A DNA stretch of 64,000 nt from Sipunculus nudus (Eukaryota; Annelida; Sipuncula; Golfingiida; Sipunculidae), in contig CM049306.1 in the NCBI GenBank assembly GCA_026874595.1, forward strand, positions 6,753,519 to 6,817,518. Reading direction: 5' to 3'. Within the stretch, counting starts at the first letter, position 1; the number at the start of each line of letters is the position of its first letter. The position numbers and the translations under genes are program-made. The notes under the pieces are model-generated. The model did not search any database. It was given only the letters and a program-made list of their open reading frames with translations, and was not told where the DNA came from. Below are positions 39,101 to 51,100 of this stretch, in pieces.

Positions 39101-42100
39101 TTCCCAGTCAGCTGAGCGTCATGACCCATGGGTCACTTGTTATCTATCCCCTTTATGAAGGTGGTATTAGAATTTTAAATAAAGTACAAGCCCTCTTATT
39201 TCAAAAGGGGCCAGCTGTGAACCAGTATCATATCTGACTTTCAGCACATACAGGTTTACTTGGAAACACTTAAGTTTTTAGTTACCCATAGTTCACACCC
39301 ACTAGAGGGGGAGTTATTTGACAAAAGCAGCTTTGGCACAGATATGTTAATATATAATTTCTTTGACCTACTTTACAAACTTGAAAATATAGTTTTTTAA
39401 AAATAAATTAAGACAGTTAATTCACTGGTTAATTTTTTATCATATTTTTACATTTCCTGACAATTTGTATGTTTATGATGACAGGGGCAGCCTCAGCATC
39501 AGAATCATCGTCAGCATCATCATAGTCCTCTTGATGTTCATCGTCACTGTCATCCTTGCTATGGTGGACAGCTCTGGATGTGAGTTGATTTCTCTGGTTT
39601 AAGAAATTCCCTACATTCCTACCCACAGTAAATGTCTTGAATAACTGATTACTAAGCTGAGTGGATGTTTCAACATCCCAATGAACATTGTCATATTTAT
39701 CAGAATGGTTATTTTCCTGTCATAAAACCAGTAAGTATTGGTATCATACATCAACATGAAGCAAGAACTGTTTAATTCTGGCACACAGTGTAGGTTGATT
39801 TATCATCACAATGTAAAACATTTAGCACCTTCTGTAGATTACCTTTGTAAATGTCCCATGTCACCCTATTTGGAGATTGCCTTTTAAAATCAAGTTATTT
39901 ACTCTTAGAAAACCTGTGGAATGTTCAGAACAGCCAAATACTGATGTGTAATTTAGTCATAAACTTAAAGTGTTTTGAAAAGTAATTTTAAAGCTCATTG
40001 GAAAAGTTGTTCATTCCTAACATAACTGTGCATCTGTCACCCATTATCCAACATGAACGAATTTTTATGCCCCCGCCACAAAGTGGCCGGGGCATATAGT
40101 TTTACCAATGTCCGTCCTTCCGTCATTCCGAAATCAAACAGTTGTACGGACTTTTTTTCGCAATGCCTGCAGATATTGGCCTTATTTTTGGTGTGTGGGC
40201 AGATATAGACCAGTTACAGAACGAGTTCGCGTTTCATCCCGGTTGACCTACTTTTGACCTATTTACAGCTCCTAAACTTAGAAAATTTCATGAAAAATAG
40301 AAATATTCATGACAGATACACATGTACGGACTTTTTTTCGCAATGCCTGCAGATATTGGCCTGATTTTTGGTGTGTGAGCAGATATAGACCAGTTACAGA
40401 TCGAGTTCGCGTTTCGTCCTGGTTGACCTACTTTTGACTGTTTTACGGCTCCTGAACATAGAAAATTTCATGAAAAATATGAAATTTCATGACAAATACA
40501 CATGTACGGACTTTTTTTCGCAGTGCCTGCAGATATTGGCCTGATTTTTGGTGTGTTGACAGATATAGACCAGTTACAGATCAAGTTCGCGTTTCGTCTC
40601 GGTTGACCTACTTTTGACCGTTTTACGGCTCCTAAACTTAGAAATTTTCATGAAAAATAGAAATATTCATGACAGATACACATGTACGGACTTTTTTTCG
40701 CAATGCCTGCAGATATTGGCCTGATTTTTGGTGTGTGGGCAGATATAGACCAGTTACAGATCGAGTTCACATTTCGTCCCAGTTGACCTACTTTTGACTG
40801 TTTTACGGCTCCTAAACTTAGAAAATTTCATGAAAAATAGAAATATTCATGACAGATACACATGTACAGACTTTTTTTCGCAATGCCTGCAGATATTGGC
40901 CTATTTTTTGGTGTGTGGGCAGATATAGACCAGTTACAGATCGAGTTCGTGTTTCGTCCCGGTTGACCTTCTTTTGACCGTTTTACGGCTCCTGAACATA
41001 GAAAATTTCATGAAAAATATGAAATTTCATGACAAATACACATGTACAGACTTTTTTGCAATACCTGCAGATATTGGCCTGATTTTTGGTGTGTCGGCAG
41101 ATATTGACTAGTTACAGATCGAGTTCGCATCTCGTCCCGGTTGACCTAATTTTGACTGTTTTACGGCTCCTGAACATAGAAAATTTCATGTAAAATATAT
41201 ATTTTCATGACAAATACACTTGTACAGACTTTTCTTCACAATACCTGCAGATATTGGCCTGATTTTTGGTGTGTGGGCAGATAATGACCAGTTACAGATC
41301 AAGTTCACATTTTGTCCCAGTTGACCTAATTTTGACCGTTTGACGGTGCTCTAACATAGAAAATTTCATAAAAAGGTGCACATGTATGGACTTTTTTTCG
41401 CAGTGCCTGCAGATACAGGCCTGATTTTTGGTGTGTAGGCAGATAATGACCAGTTACAGATAGAGTTCTTGTTTTGTCTCAGTTGATCTACTTTTGACCA
41501 TATAACTGCTCCTGAGCATAGAAAGGTTCATGAAAAATATAAATTTTCATAACAAATGCATATGTACTGACTTTTTTTCCTCAATGCCTGCAGATACCAC
41601 CCTGATTTTTTTTTGTGTGGGCAGATAATGACAGTTACAGATCGAGTTTGCGTTTCATCCCGGTTGACTTACTTTTGATTGTTTTACGGCTCCTAAACAT
41701 AGAAAATTTCATGAAAGACAGAAATTTTTATGGAAAATGCACATGTATGGACTTTTTTTCACAATGCCTGCATATACTGGCATGATTTTTGGTGTGTTGC
41801 TTGATAATGACCCGTTACAGATCGAGTTTGCATTTTGCCCTTGTTGACCTACTTTTGACCATACGACACCTCCTGAACTTAAAAAATTTTTCCAAATTTT
41901 ACGTTTCTAATTTGCCCAAGGCGGGGGCATTTGTGTCGTTCCGACACATCTAGTTTTATAATATTTTACTTTTTTTGTGTGCCAAGTACAGCGTTTATCC
42001 CAGGATATTAAACAGTGAGGCCTTACATTTGTGAAAGGTTTAATACACATTGGGGTATAATAGATCAGTAATTAAATAACTTAGAATTCTAAAAATTGTC

Positions 42101-45100
42101 CTTTATGTTTTTGAGACTTCTGGAAGTTGCAGCAAAGCTGGGCCTTCAATATCCTTCAGTTATAAAACAAATTCTTTTCTCTTTAAGGGCCTGGGACCTT
42201 TTTTGCCATCACCATGGTTACAGTTGTCATCATTAATAGTAAGTTTCATCTTCTTCCTTTCTAATGTTTTCATATTTTTTATATTGCTTAATGTTCATTA
42301 ACTTTGCTGTAATCAAGCACTGTATTAGTTAAGAGCATGTAGTTATATTACAGGTTAACTTATTCTTATTAAGTATTTGAACACAATAATTTCATAAAAT
42401 AATTTTATTAAATATATGGGGAATTTTTTTGTATTCTTACTGTAATCATTGATAATTAAGTTCTGTGTTACATGTATTTAGTACATTTGCTGACCATTTT
42501 GTATGTCTAAATCTTTTGAGGTAAATCAGCCTTTTGATATTTTGTTTTTCAGTGGCTAATGGTGTGTACCAGAACTGTGTGTATGGTATGGCAGCTGGTC
42601 TTCCCATGAAGTACACTAATGCTGTTGTCCTTGGATCAGTAAGTGGGTCCTCTATGATTGACAGGCTGATTGACAGGCTGATTGACAGGCTCACTGTACC
42701 TTGTGCCACTAACCCTGTCTGTTCATTCTCAACAAATTTTATAACTGCTCTACGGATCAAGTGTTTATTACACTTTTCATAAGAGTGGAGCTTGGCGAGT
42801 AATACTCTCCCTTGTATGAATTCCTTTATGTGAATTTGAAATAAAGTATGACAGAACAGTCTATTGTATTGCACCATTTCACTGACAGAACCGGCTATTG
42901 TAATGCACCATTTTACTGACAGAACAGTGTATTGTAATGCACCATATACTGACAGCCTGATAATAATAACCATCTCTTTTCTTTCCAGAACCTTAGTGGT
43001 ACTATCACATCTGTCGTCGCCATCCTGTCTCTGGCTTGTAAGTATATATGCATAAATCCTGTCATATTTTAAAGTTGATATATATAATAATTAGTTGTTG
43101 AAGTAAACATAAATCAGTGTATAAGAGTCTATTTCCTGATGATCTTCATTGTGGCTTTTTATGTGAAACCCACATCACAGAATCCACAGATAGTGTCACA
43201 ATGGAGACCATGGGCCAAAATACTTTAATTCCGATTATAGAGTAAGAATTGGTTGCGTTAGATATTCAAAGATATGATCTCTGAATTTTAACTGGCTACA
43301 TATGTTAAAATATGTTGAAAATTGTTTGTATGGGAAGCAGCCAGTAAAATGCTTTTGACTGATCCATCACAATTCTGAAATTTGAGGTTGTCCACTTATA
43401 AAGCTACCAGTCTTTGCGGAGAATTTATTTTCTACCAAGTATTATATGAAGTTTTTTCTTGAATACTTCTTCAAGTGTCTTTTGAACAGAGGTGCCTATT
43501 TGTAAATTTATGTTGTATATATGTTTTGCTCACTTATGAAACTGGGAAATCCTATAATTCACTGAACAAGTGAAAAAATGTGTAATAGATCTCTGTGTAT
43601 GTGTACAGGTTTGATTGATTACCTAATTAATTTAACTGATTTTACCTTGTATTATTTTAACTTCAGTTGCTCCAACTGCTCGCACAGCAGCCATATACTA
43701 CTTCCTGTCTGCCATCTTTATGTTGCTCGTAGCCTTTGACACCTACTTTGCGCTGCCACTGATAGTAAGTATGACATAGCAAACAACAAAGCAAAGCTTT
43801 TATTAATAATCCAGTAACTGCTGTAGTTATTTTCCCAAATGAATTACAGTTACTTAAAACGGAAATAAAATATTCAGAGGGAAGTCTAATGTGTGTAGTT
43901 TAAGGATGAAGGGAAGCATATTATTATTCATTTTAATTGTAGATGTTTGGTGCGTCTGTCTGTCCCTCTGGATTAGCTTGTGTACAGATTGTAATCCAGG
44001 CTGTCTGACCAAAACCTTTTCATCTTTCACATATGTCTTAGATGTGTCTTTCACACCCACAGATGAAGAACCAGATCAATTTTGGGGTCAAAGCCACTGG
44101 ACCCACTTCTTGTGGACCCATTTCAAGCCAAACCCTCTGACTAAACCCTTTCTGTCTTTCACATATGGCTCACCAACCCACCCACAGGTGAAGAACCCTT
44201 TTGATTTAAGGTCAAAGGTCAAGGCCACAGGACCCACTTCTTTGAAAAATCTTGTGGATCCATTTTAAGCCAAACTATTTGACCAAAACCTTTCAACTGA
44301 CACATATGGCTCACCCACCCAAGGATGAAGAACCCTATTGAGTTAAGGTCACAGGGTCAAAAGTCATGGTCACAGAACTGCCCTCCTCCTTTTCACACTG
44401 TAATACACCCAGTATAATTATGCTTCCCTGCAAGGTGAAGCTCTGCTTTGCGGTACCATTGTTTAAAAAACTGTTGCACCAGTTAATAAACTTCATAGGA
44501 ACTGTGATTTTGAGTTATTGTTGCTGTGACATCTGATATAAAGAATTTTATATTGCCTCTCTGTACATATTACATAGGTTTGTATATTACTTAAACTCCT
44601 ACCTGGCTTGTTTATATCTTACCTTAACTAGTACATTTGCCTGGCCAAAGCTATTACCTAGGTTTGTGTTTAGCTGGCCTATTGCAGGACCTGGCTTTGT
44701 ATAATACCTGTGTTTATTAAGGTGAGTTTCATTGTACAATAACCTGTCGTTTGTATTCCAGCCTTTCTTTCGGTTCTACAAACAGCGGGCCACCGCCCAT
44801 CATGATGACACACCAGCGGCAACACAGACGAGACCTCCTTTTTTGAAAATTTTCAAGCAGGTAGTGTTGTAAATGTTTTACTTGTACAAGTCTAGTTGGT
44901 TTGCTCTAGAGTAATTAAGACATAAATGTAATGCTAAAGTTTTGTAAATTTGAGGTGTAAAATGTATGTCGTTAAATATATATATATATGTTTGTTTTAC
45001 TGAATAAGGTATTAATGAAAAGGGGTTTCCCAGATCCAGTCATCAGAGAAATTGGGGAAACTAGAAAATAATTTTTTCATTTTTACTAGTCAGGGAAAAT

Positions 45101-48100
45101 AATTACAGTTTAAAAAAAAAATCTGGAACCATGAAAAGTCAAGACAGTTAAATGGGCCAATAGATAAATTAGTCAGACATTGTACCTGTCTGACAACATT
45201 TATTGCCTAAACAGCGTAATACCCCTGGATAACTGACTTTTGTTGTTTTTTTTTTAATGATGACTACCTTAACTACTTGAAAATTACAAAATTCCATTTT
45301 TTCCATGTTTTTCTCTTTTTAACTTTTTTTTTTACAGTAACACTTTCATTAAAATCAAAAACTTTTGAGGGCCCATTAATCCTGGTTAGCACTTTACCTG
45401 GCTGGTGTTACTGTCAATCATTTCCAGTATAAACACAAGTTAAGTTGTATTTTTGAAACTCTATGAATAGCAGTCCCAGCATAGTTTCAGCTTAGCAATC
45501 AGGTAAATTGGATTGCACCATGATTTTGGAAAACAGTTCCTCTTTCAAGTATATATCAATTTGCCACAGTCCAGCTCATCAGCTGGGCATTGTGACCTTA
45601 CTTTGTTTATGTTCTTGTTTTCAGAGCTGGGTTCAGTGCCTCAGTGTATTCTGTGTCTTCTTTGTCACGTTAACCTGCTTCCCAGCTATTATGGCTGACA
45701 TCGAAAGTACTGAGGGACTTTTGACAGGTAAATCATAAAAAACAATAATCTCAGTATCCATGACAACATGTTCATTAACAAGAAGTACAAGAATAATGAT
45801 TTTTAACATGTTACTTTGAAAAATATTACTTCACTTATTTAAAGTCATGAAAAATTGATCATGAAAGTTGTGTAATTAGATAATTGTTTTAAATGTATTT
45901 TACCAGTCTATAAGAATTCCCTTCTTACCTATTATATATAAAAGATCACATTGAGTCAGTTTTTTACCATCCCAATATGATTCATATCAGATTGAACGTA
46001 TATGAGACTTGTATCTGTCTGCTTCTTTGTAGAGAAGTACTACACTCCAGTCACTTGTTTCCTCTTCTTCAATGCATTTGCTATGTTTGGTAACCTGGCA
46101 ACAGAGGCTATTAAAAAGGTAAGCTACTAGATGTCCTACCCTCTTTATTATCATTATAAAAGCATTACGTTTCAGTAAACGGTGGCCTGCATGTAGTGCA
46201 GTCTGGACTTTTCTTCGTTTTGTTTATGACCAGTATTATTAACTGTTGTTTATAAATGAATGATTTTATTTATTAGAATGTCATGTACAATAATACAAGA
46301 AGAAATGTACAATAAATGTCTGCTTATAGTACCCAACCCCCCCAGGGGTTTATATGACACTCAGTACTCTAGTAGATAATGGTAGAACAGGCGTACAAAC
46401 AGTTCTTTCTAATCTTGCATGCTTTGGCTACAAAGTCACTGATTTCTTTAACACAGTTTTGCAGCAGGGATATAAATTAACTTTTAGGAGATAATCCTAA
46501 CAACTGGGTTTCACTGTTATGAATAGATTTTTAAAGATCCTTTCTAATTTCCCCATATTTTGGACATGAGCGTTTGAAATGGATTTCATCTTCAACTGAA
46601 TTGTCCTCACACGATGTGCATATTCTTGCCTCGGGTTTTAATTTTCTAAATTATGTGTGTTACCTGTGATTGCGTCTCGAATATTTAAATAAATTATAAT
46701 CCCAAGTGCTCTTGAACCAGTGTCGGATGAAACATCAGTTCCAGTTTTATAACCCATATGCTCCGAAAGCTAAAATCCTAAATATTTATACTCCTTGGCA
46801 GCTATTAAATTCAACCCATTTAAATTAAATTTGAACAGAGTAAGCAATTTTTTTACGATCACGGAAATGGATAACATTACTATTAATCAAATTCGGATAT
46901 AGCTGCCATAACTTACACCTCAAGTTTAAGTACAAGAGCATACATTGTAGGGCACTGACAGTTAGAATGGAATTATGAATTAATGATGCAAGTATTCCAT
47001 GATATTTTGCATTTGAAGTACTTCTAATATTAACCTGAAATAGCATGTGTACAAGTGTTGTAAAATGCAATATATTATTAGCTCAGCTGACTATAAGTCA
47101 TCTGAGCTATAGTCATGGTCCATTGCCCGTCGTCCGTATGTAGATGTGGCACTTTTTGAAACCGTAAGACCTAGGAATCCAAAATTCGGCATAATGTTAG
47201 ATGTCCCCAAGATCTCCTACCAAGCCGAAAACTGGGTCTTTGCGACTTTGTTCCTTTGAGAAATTAAGGAAAAACCTCAATTTTTTATTTAAAACCTATT
47301 TTCACACTTCATGACCGCCTAATATCAAAACCACTCATTTGTTTTTCCTCATATTTGCCATAAATATTCCTCTATATGGTTCCTATGTACATGCCAGAAA
47401 TTAGGTCTGTATTATATAATTTAAAAAAGTTATGGGTTCATAAAAAATGCATTTTGTAAAAAATCAGGAAAGATATTTGATCACTTAACACAAAACCTGT
47501 TAAAACTAAGGAATTTTTTCCAGTAATATAACTTTAATTAATCAAAATTAAGTTGTATTACCAAAATTAGATCAAAATCTTTTAAATTTTAAAAAAAATA
47601 CTAGCAAAAATAAAAAATTGGTACCTTAAATTTTGCCCAACTTTGGCCACGGCACATTTTTTTCCTGTAAGTAGTGTGCATTTAATTTTCAGAGCATGTA
47701 CACATAAGGATTTCATAGTGGTGGACCGATCATCAAGTTTTTTCGGAAGTCAGTCGGTTTGCTGCCACTTTTAAGCGCTCGATTACCAAAGGCAACTATC
47801 GATTACATCATACTTGTGATTGTTTTTTTCCAGAATATCTTAATGTTATAGACAAAAATTATTCTTATATTTTTTCAACATTCCGCGCTTCATACAATGA
47901 GTCTGTGTTTCCAAATAACCTCCGTATCTAACTGAGTATGACACGGTAGATGAGAGAATGGAGGACAAATTAAACCTCTGTGAACTGGCAGGGAGCTGCA
48001 GAATTAGCGAAGAGTTTTCTAACGAGATGTTCATTGCAAAATATGGGCGATATGGCGTTAAAATGCTCCAAAATTCTCCAGTTCTTTGCCAATTTTGCGA

Positions 48101-51100
48101 GGTTCTCTTAGAAATAATCTCTTCAACTGATGCCAGCTGCCGTTGCCGCATGAGTAATAATATATATTTAGCTTTCAATTACTTTTTTAGCCCTCAGCCC
48201 TTAGGCTGATGGGCTATTGTCGTCACCCAAGCTGTCCGTCCGTCCGTCCGGCGTCCGTTAACTTTTACCTTGTGAGCGGGATATCTTGAAAAGGATTCAC
48301 CGTCAGAATTTTATTTCCTCGGTAAAGATGTATATCAACAAAATCTCGGTCAAGTTCGAAGATGGGTGACCTTGACCTATTTTTCTACGTTTTAGAGCTG
48401 ATTATAGAAAAACACTTAGATGCTTATTACTCAGGAACCATTTGGTGGATTTTCACAAAACTTACTATGGTTATTGGGACTGATAGTCTGTACCTGCTAT
48501 ACAAGTTTGGTGGCGCCACCTACAATTTCTGATTTTTAATGAATTTTTATCGGATTTTTCAACTTTGGGCTTGTGAGCGGGATATCTCGAAAAGGATTCA
48601 CCGTAAGAATTTTATTTTTTCAGAGAAGATGTATATTGACAAAATCTTGGTCAAGTTCGAAGATGGGTGACCTTGACCTATTTTTCTACGTTTTAGAGCT
48701 GATTATAGAAAAAACACTTAGATGCTTATTACTCAGGAACCATTGGGTGGATTTTCACAAAACTTACTATGGTTATTTGGACTGATAGTCTGTACCTGCT
48801 ATACAAGTTTGGTGGCGCCACCTACAATTTCTGATTTTTAATGAATTTTTATCGGATTTTTCAACTTTGGGCTTGTGAGCGGGATATCTCGAAAAGAATT
48901 CACCATAAGAATTTTATTTTTTCGGAGAAGATGTATATTGACAAAATCTCGGTCAAGTTCGAAGATGGGTGACCTTGACCTATTTTTCTACGTTTTAGAG
49001 CTGATTATAGAAAAAACATTTAGAAGCTTATTTCTCAGGAACCATTGGATGGATTTTCACAATACTTACTATGATCATAGGGACTGATGGTCTGTAACTG
49101 CTGCACAAGTTTGGGGGCGCCATCTGCAATTTCTGATTTTTTATTGAATTTTTCTTGGATTTTTCAGCTTTGGCCTTGTGAGCGGGATATCTCTAAAAGG
49201 ATTCACAATAGGAGTTTTATTTCTTTGGTGAAGATGTATATCGACAAAAATCTTGTTCATGTTTGAACATGGGTGACCTTGACCTACTTTTCAAGGTCAC
49301 AGAGCTTATAATAGAATAAAACTTAGAAGCTTATTTTTAAGGAAGCATTTGGTGGATTGTTATGAATCATGGTACATACCTCTCCATTTTAAATTTATAA
49401 CTGAGATATGTACAGATATCAACCATGTGAGAACAGATATTTAGTAATTGTTACTGTTACCACCTCTAAACACTGTTCTTTTGGCTGAGGGCTTTTGTCA
49501 GCTTTTGCTGATATTCTAGTTAAAAATTTTATTAAAAATATAAGGCCTGTAATTTTCCTGGCGGGGTTGTGAAACCAGTATGCATGTAGGCAGTTGTCAT
49601 AATTGTTATAAAATGGAAGTCCTTGCTTGTTGTGAAGTTAAAATGATACTCGGGAGTATTCATGGGGGCCAGCGAGTAGATGTCCTGGACTGTGGTTTAA
49701 TCTTGATTATTATAATTCATTAAAATGAAACTTTGAATAGCATAACTTAGTAATAATAGGAAAATATAAAAAAGGCAAAGACTTCTTTTCATAAGGTAGA
49801 ATTACTAAGACATACGGGCTGGGTTAAGAGAGTACAGTTTCACAGATCATTGCATATTTCATTTTATTTGTCTGAACCGATAAATAATCGATCATCGATC
49901 TGTTTGCCAAAACCGATGATTGATTATGAAATAGGAACCGACTCCCACCACTAGGATCTAATCTGTTAAAATTTGAAATTTGAAAATAAAAGCAGCAAAA
50001 TTAGGCTAGTTATTGAATTTATTGGGAGGCTCTTGTTGTATTCCCTCACATTGTCAAGCAGTCCACTTTGGTCACAGTAGGGTATTCAGTGCAGCTCTCT
50101 ATGCTCCCCAGGCTGTTGGCATAATGTTGGATGTCCCCAAAATCTCCTACCAAGCTGAAAACTGGGTCTTTGCGACTTTGTTCCTTTGAGAAATTAAGGA
50201 AAACCTCAATTTTTAGCTCAGCTGACTATAAGACATCTGAGCTATAGTCGTGGTCCATTGTCCGTCGTCCGTCTGTCTGTCTGTCCGTCCATAAGACTGG
50301 CACGTTTCGACACCATTGGACCTACGAATCTGAAATATGGCATACAGTTAGATGTCCCCAAAATCTCCTACCATGCCGAAAATTTGGTCAATAGGACTTC
50401 ATTCCTTCGAGATATTTAGGAAAAACCTCAATTTTTTATTAGAAATCTATTTTCACACTTCAGAACTGCCTAATATCAAAACCACTCATCTGGTTTCCTT
50501 CATATTTACCATAAATATTCCTCTATATAGTTCCTATATACATGCCTGAAATTAAGTCAGTATTATTTAATTTAAAAAAGTTATAGGCCCAAACATAATG
50601 AACTTTTAAAAAAAAATCAGGAAAGATATTTGGTCACTTAAGACCAAAAGTATAAAAGGTAGGGACTTTTTCTCAGTAATACAACTTTAATTAATCAAAA
50701 TTTAATTGTATACAAAAAATTAGATCAAAATCTGTTAAATTTTTTTAAATATTGGCAGAAATATAAAATTGGTACCTTAAATTTTGCCCAAGTTTGACCA
50801 TGGCACGTTTTTTTCCTGTAACTGCTGTGGATATAATTTTCAAAGCATGTTTTTAATTGCATTTCAACTGTTAACACCAAAAATTTGAAACCAGTTGATC
50901 AAAAACTGTAGATTTTATTCAAGTTTTCAAACACCATGTCACATAATGTGTACATCAAGCTAGTGTTATGCAGTTAGCTAGAGCTCAGCTCCCCAGCTTC
51001 AGCTCTAAGTTCCTTAAATTTGGCATACAGTTAGATGTCTCCAAAACCTCCTACCATGCCAAGAATTTGGTCACTAGGACTTAATTCCTTCGAGATATTA

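Larger units (their letters stand above)
34148..39141 (+). mobile_element. Family C HINE-like element (outer), filling intron 4
   Basis: It starts TTAGCTCAGCTGACTGAAAG, whose first half pairs with AGTCATCTGAGCT just after. A TCCGTCC leader follows, then about 280-base units with ATGGGGCCCCAAAGTACCCC and CTGCAGACTGGTGGCGCCAC. It ends GTCAGCTGAGCGTCA, the palindrome TGACCCATGGGTCA and CTTGTT. A second family C copy and a family A copy are inserted inside it. Confidence 0.8.

Noticed and set aside
39429-39626. Minus-strand open frame with an Asp/Glu-rich protein
   Set aside because: It is the antisense of transporter exon 5 (TM3, 39485-39579); the ATC/GTC-rich coding strand reads as Asp-rich in reverse.
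42446-42973. 175-codon minus-strand open frame, the longest in the window
   Set aside because: It runs antisense across exon 7 and parts of introns 6 and 7, where the plus strand has a clear conserved coding exon and splice sites. No known motif in the translation.
47846-48209. Open frames inside the hAT-like element as a transposase remnant
   Set aside because: Translations on both strands show no hAT catalytic or BED/dimerisation motif; too short to judge.
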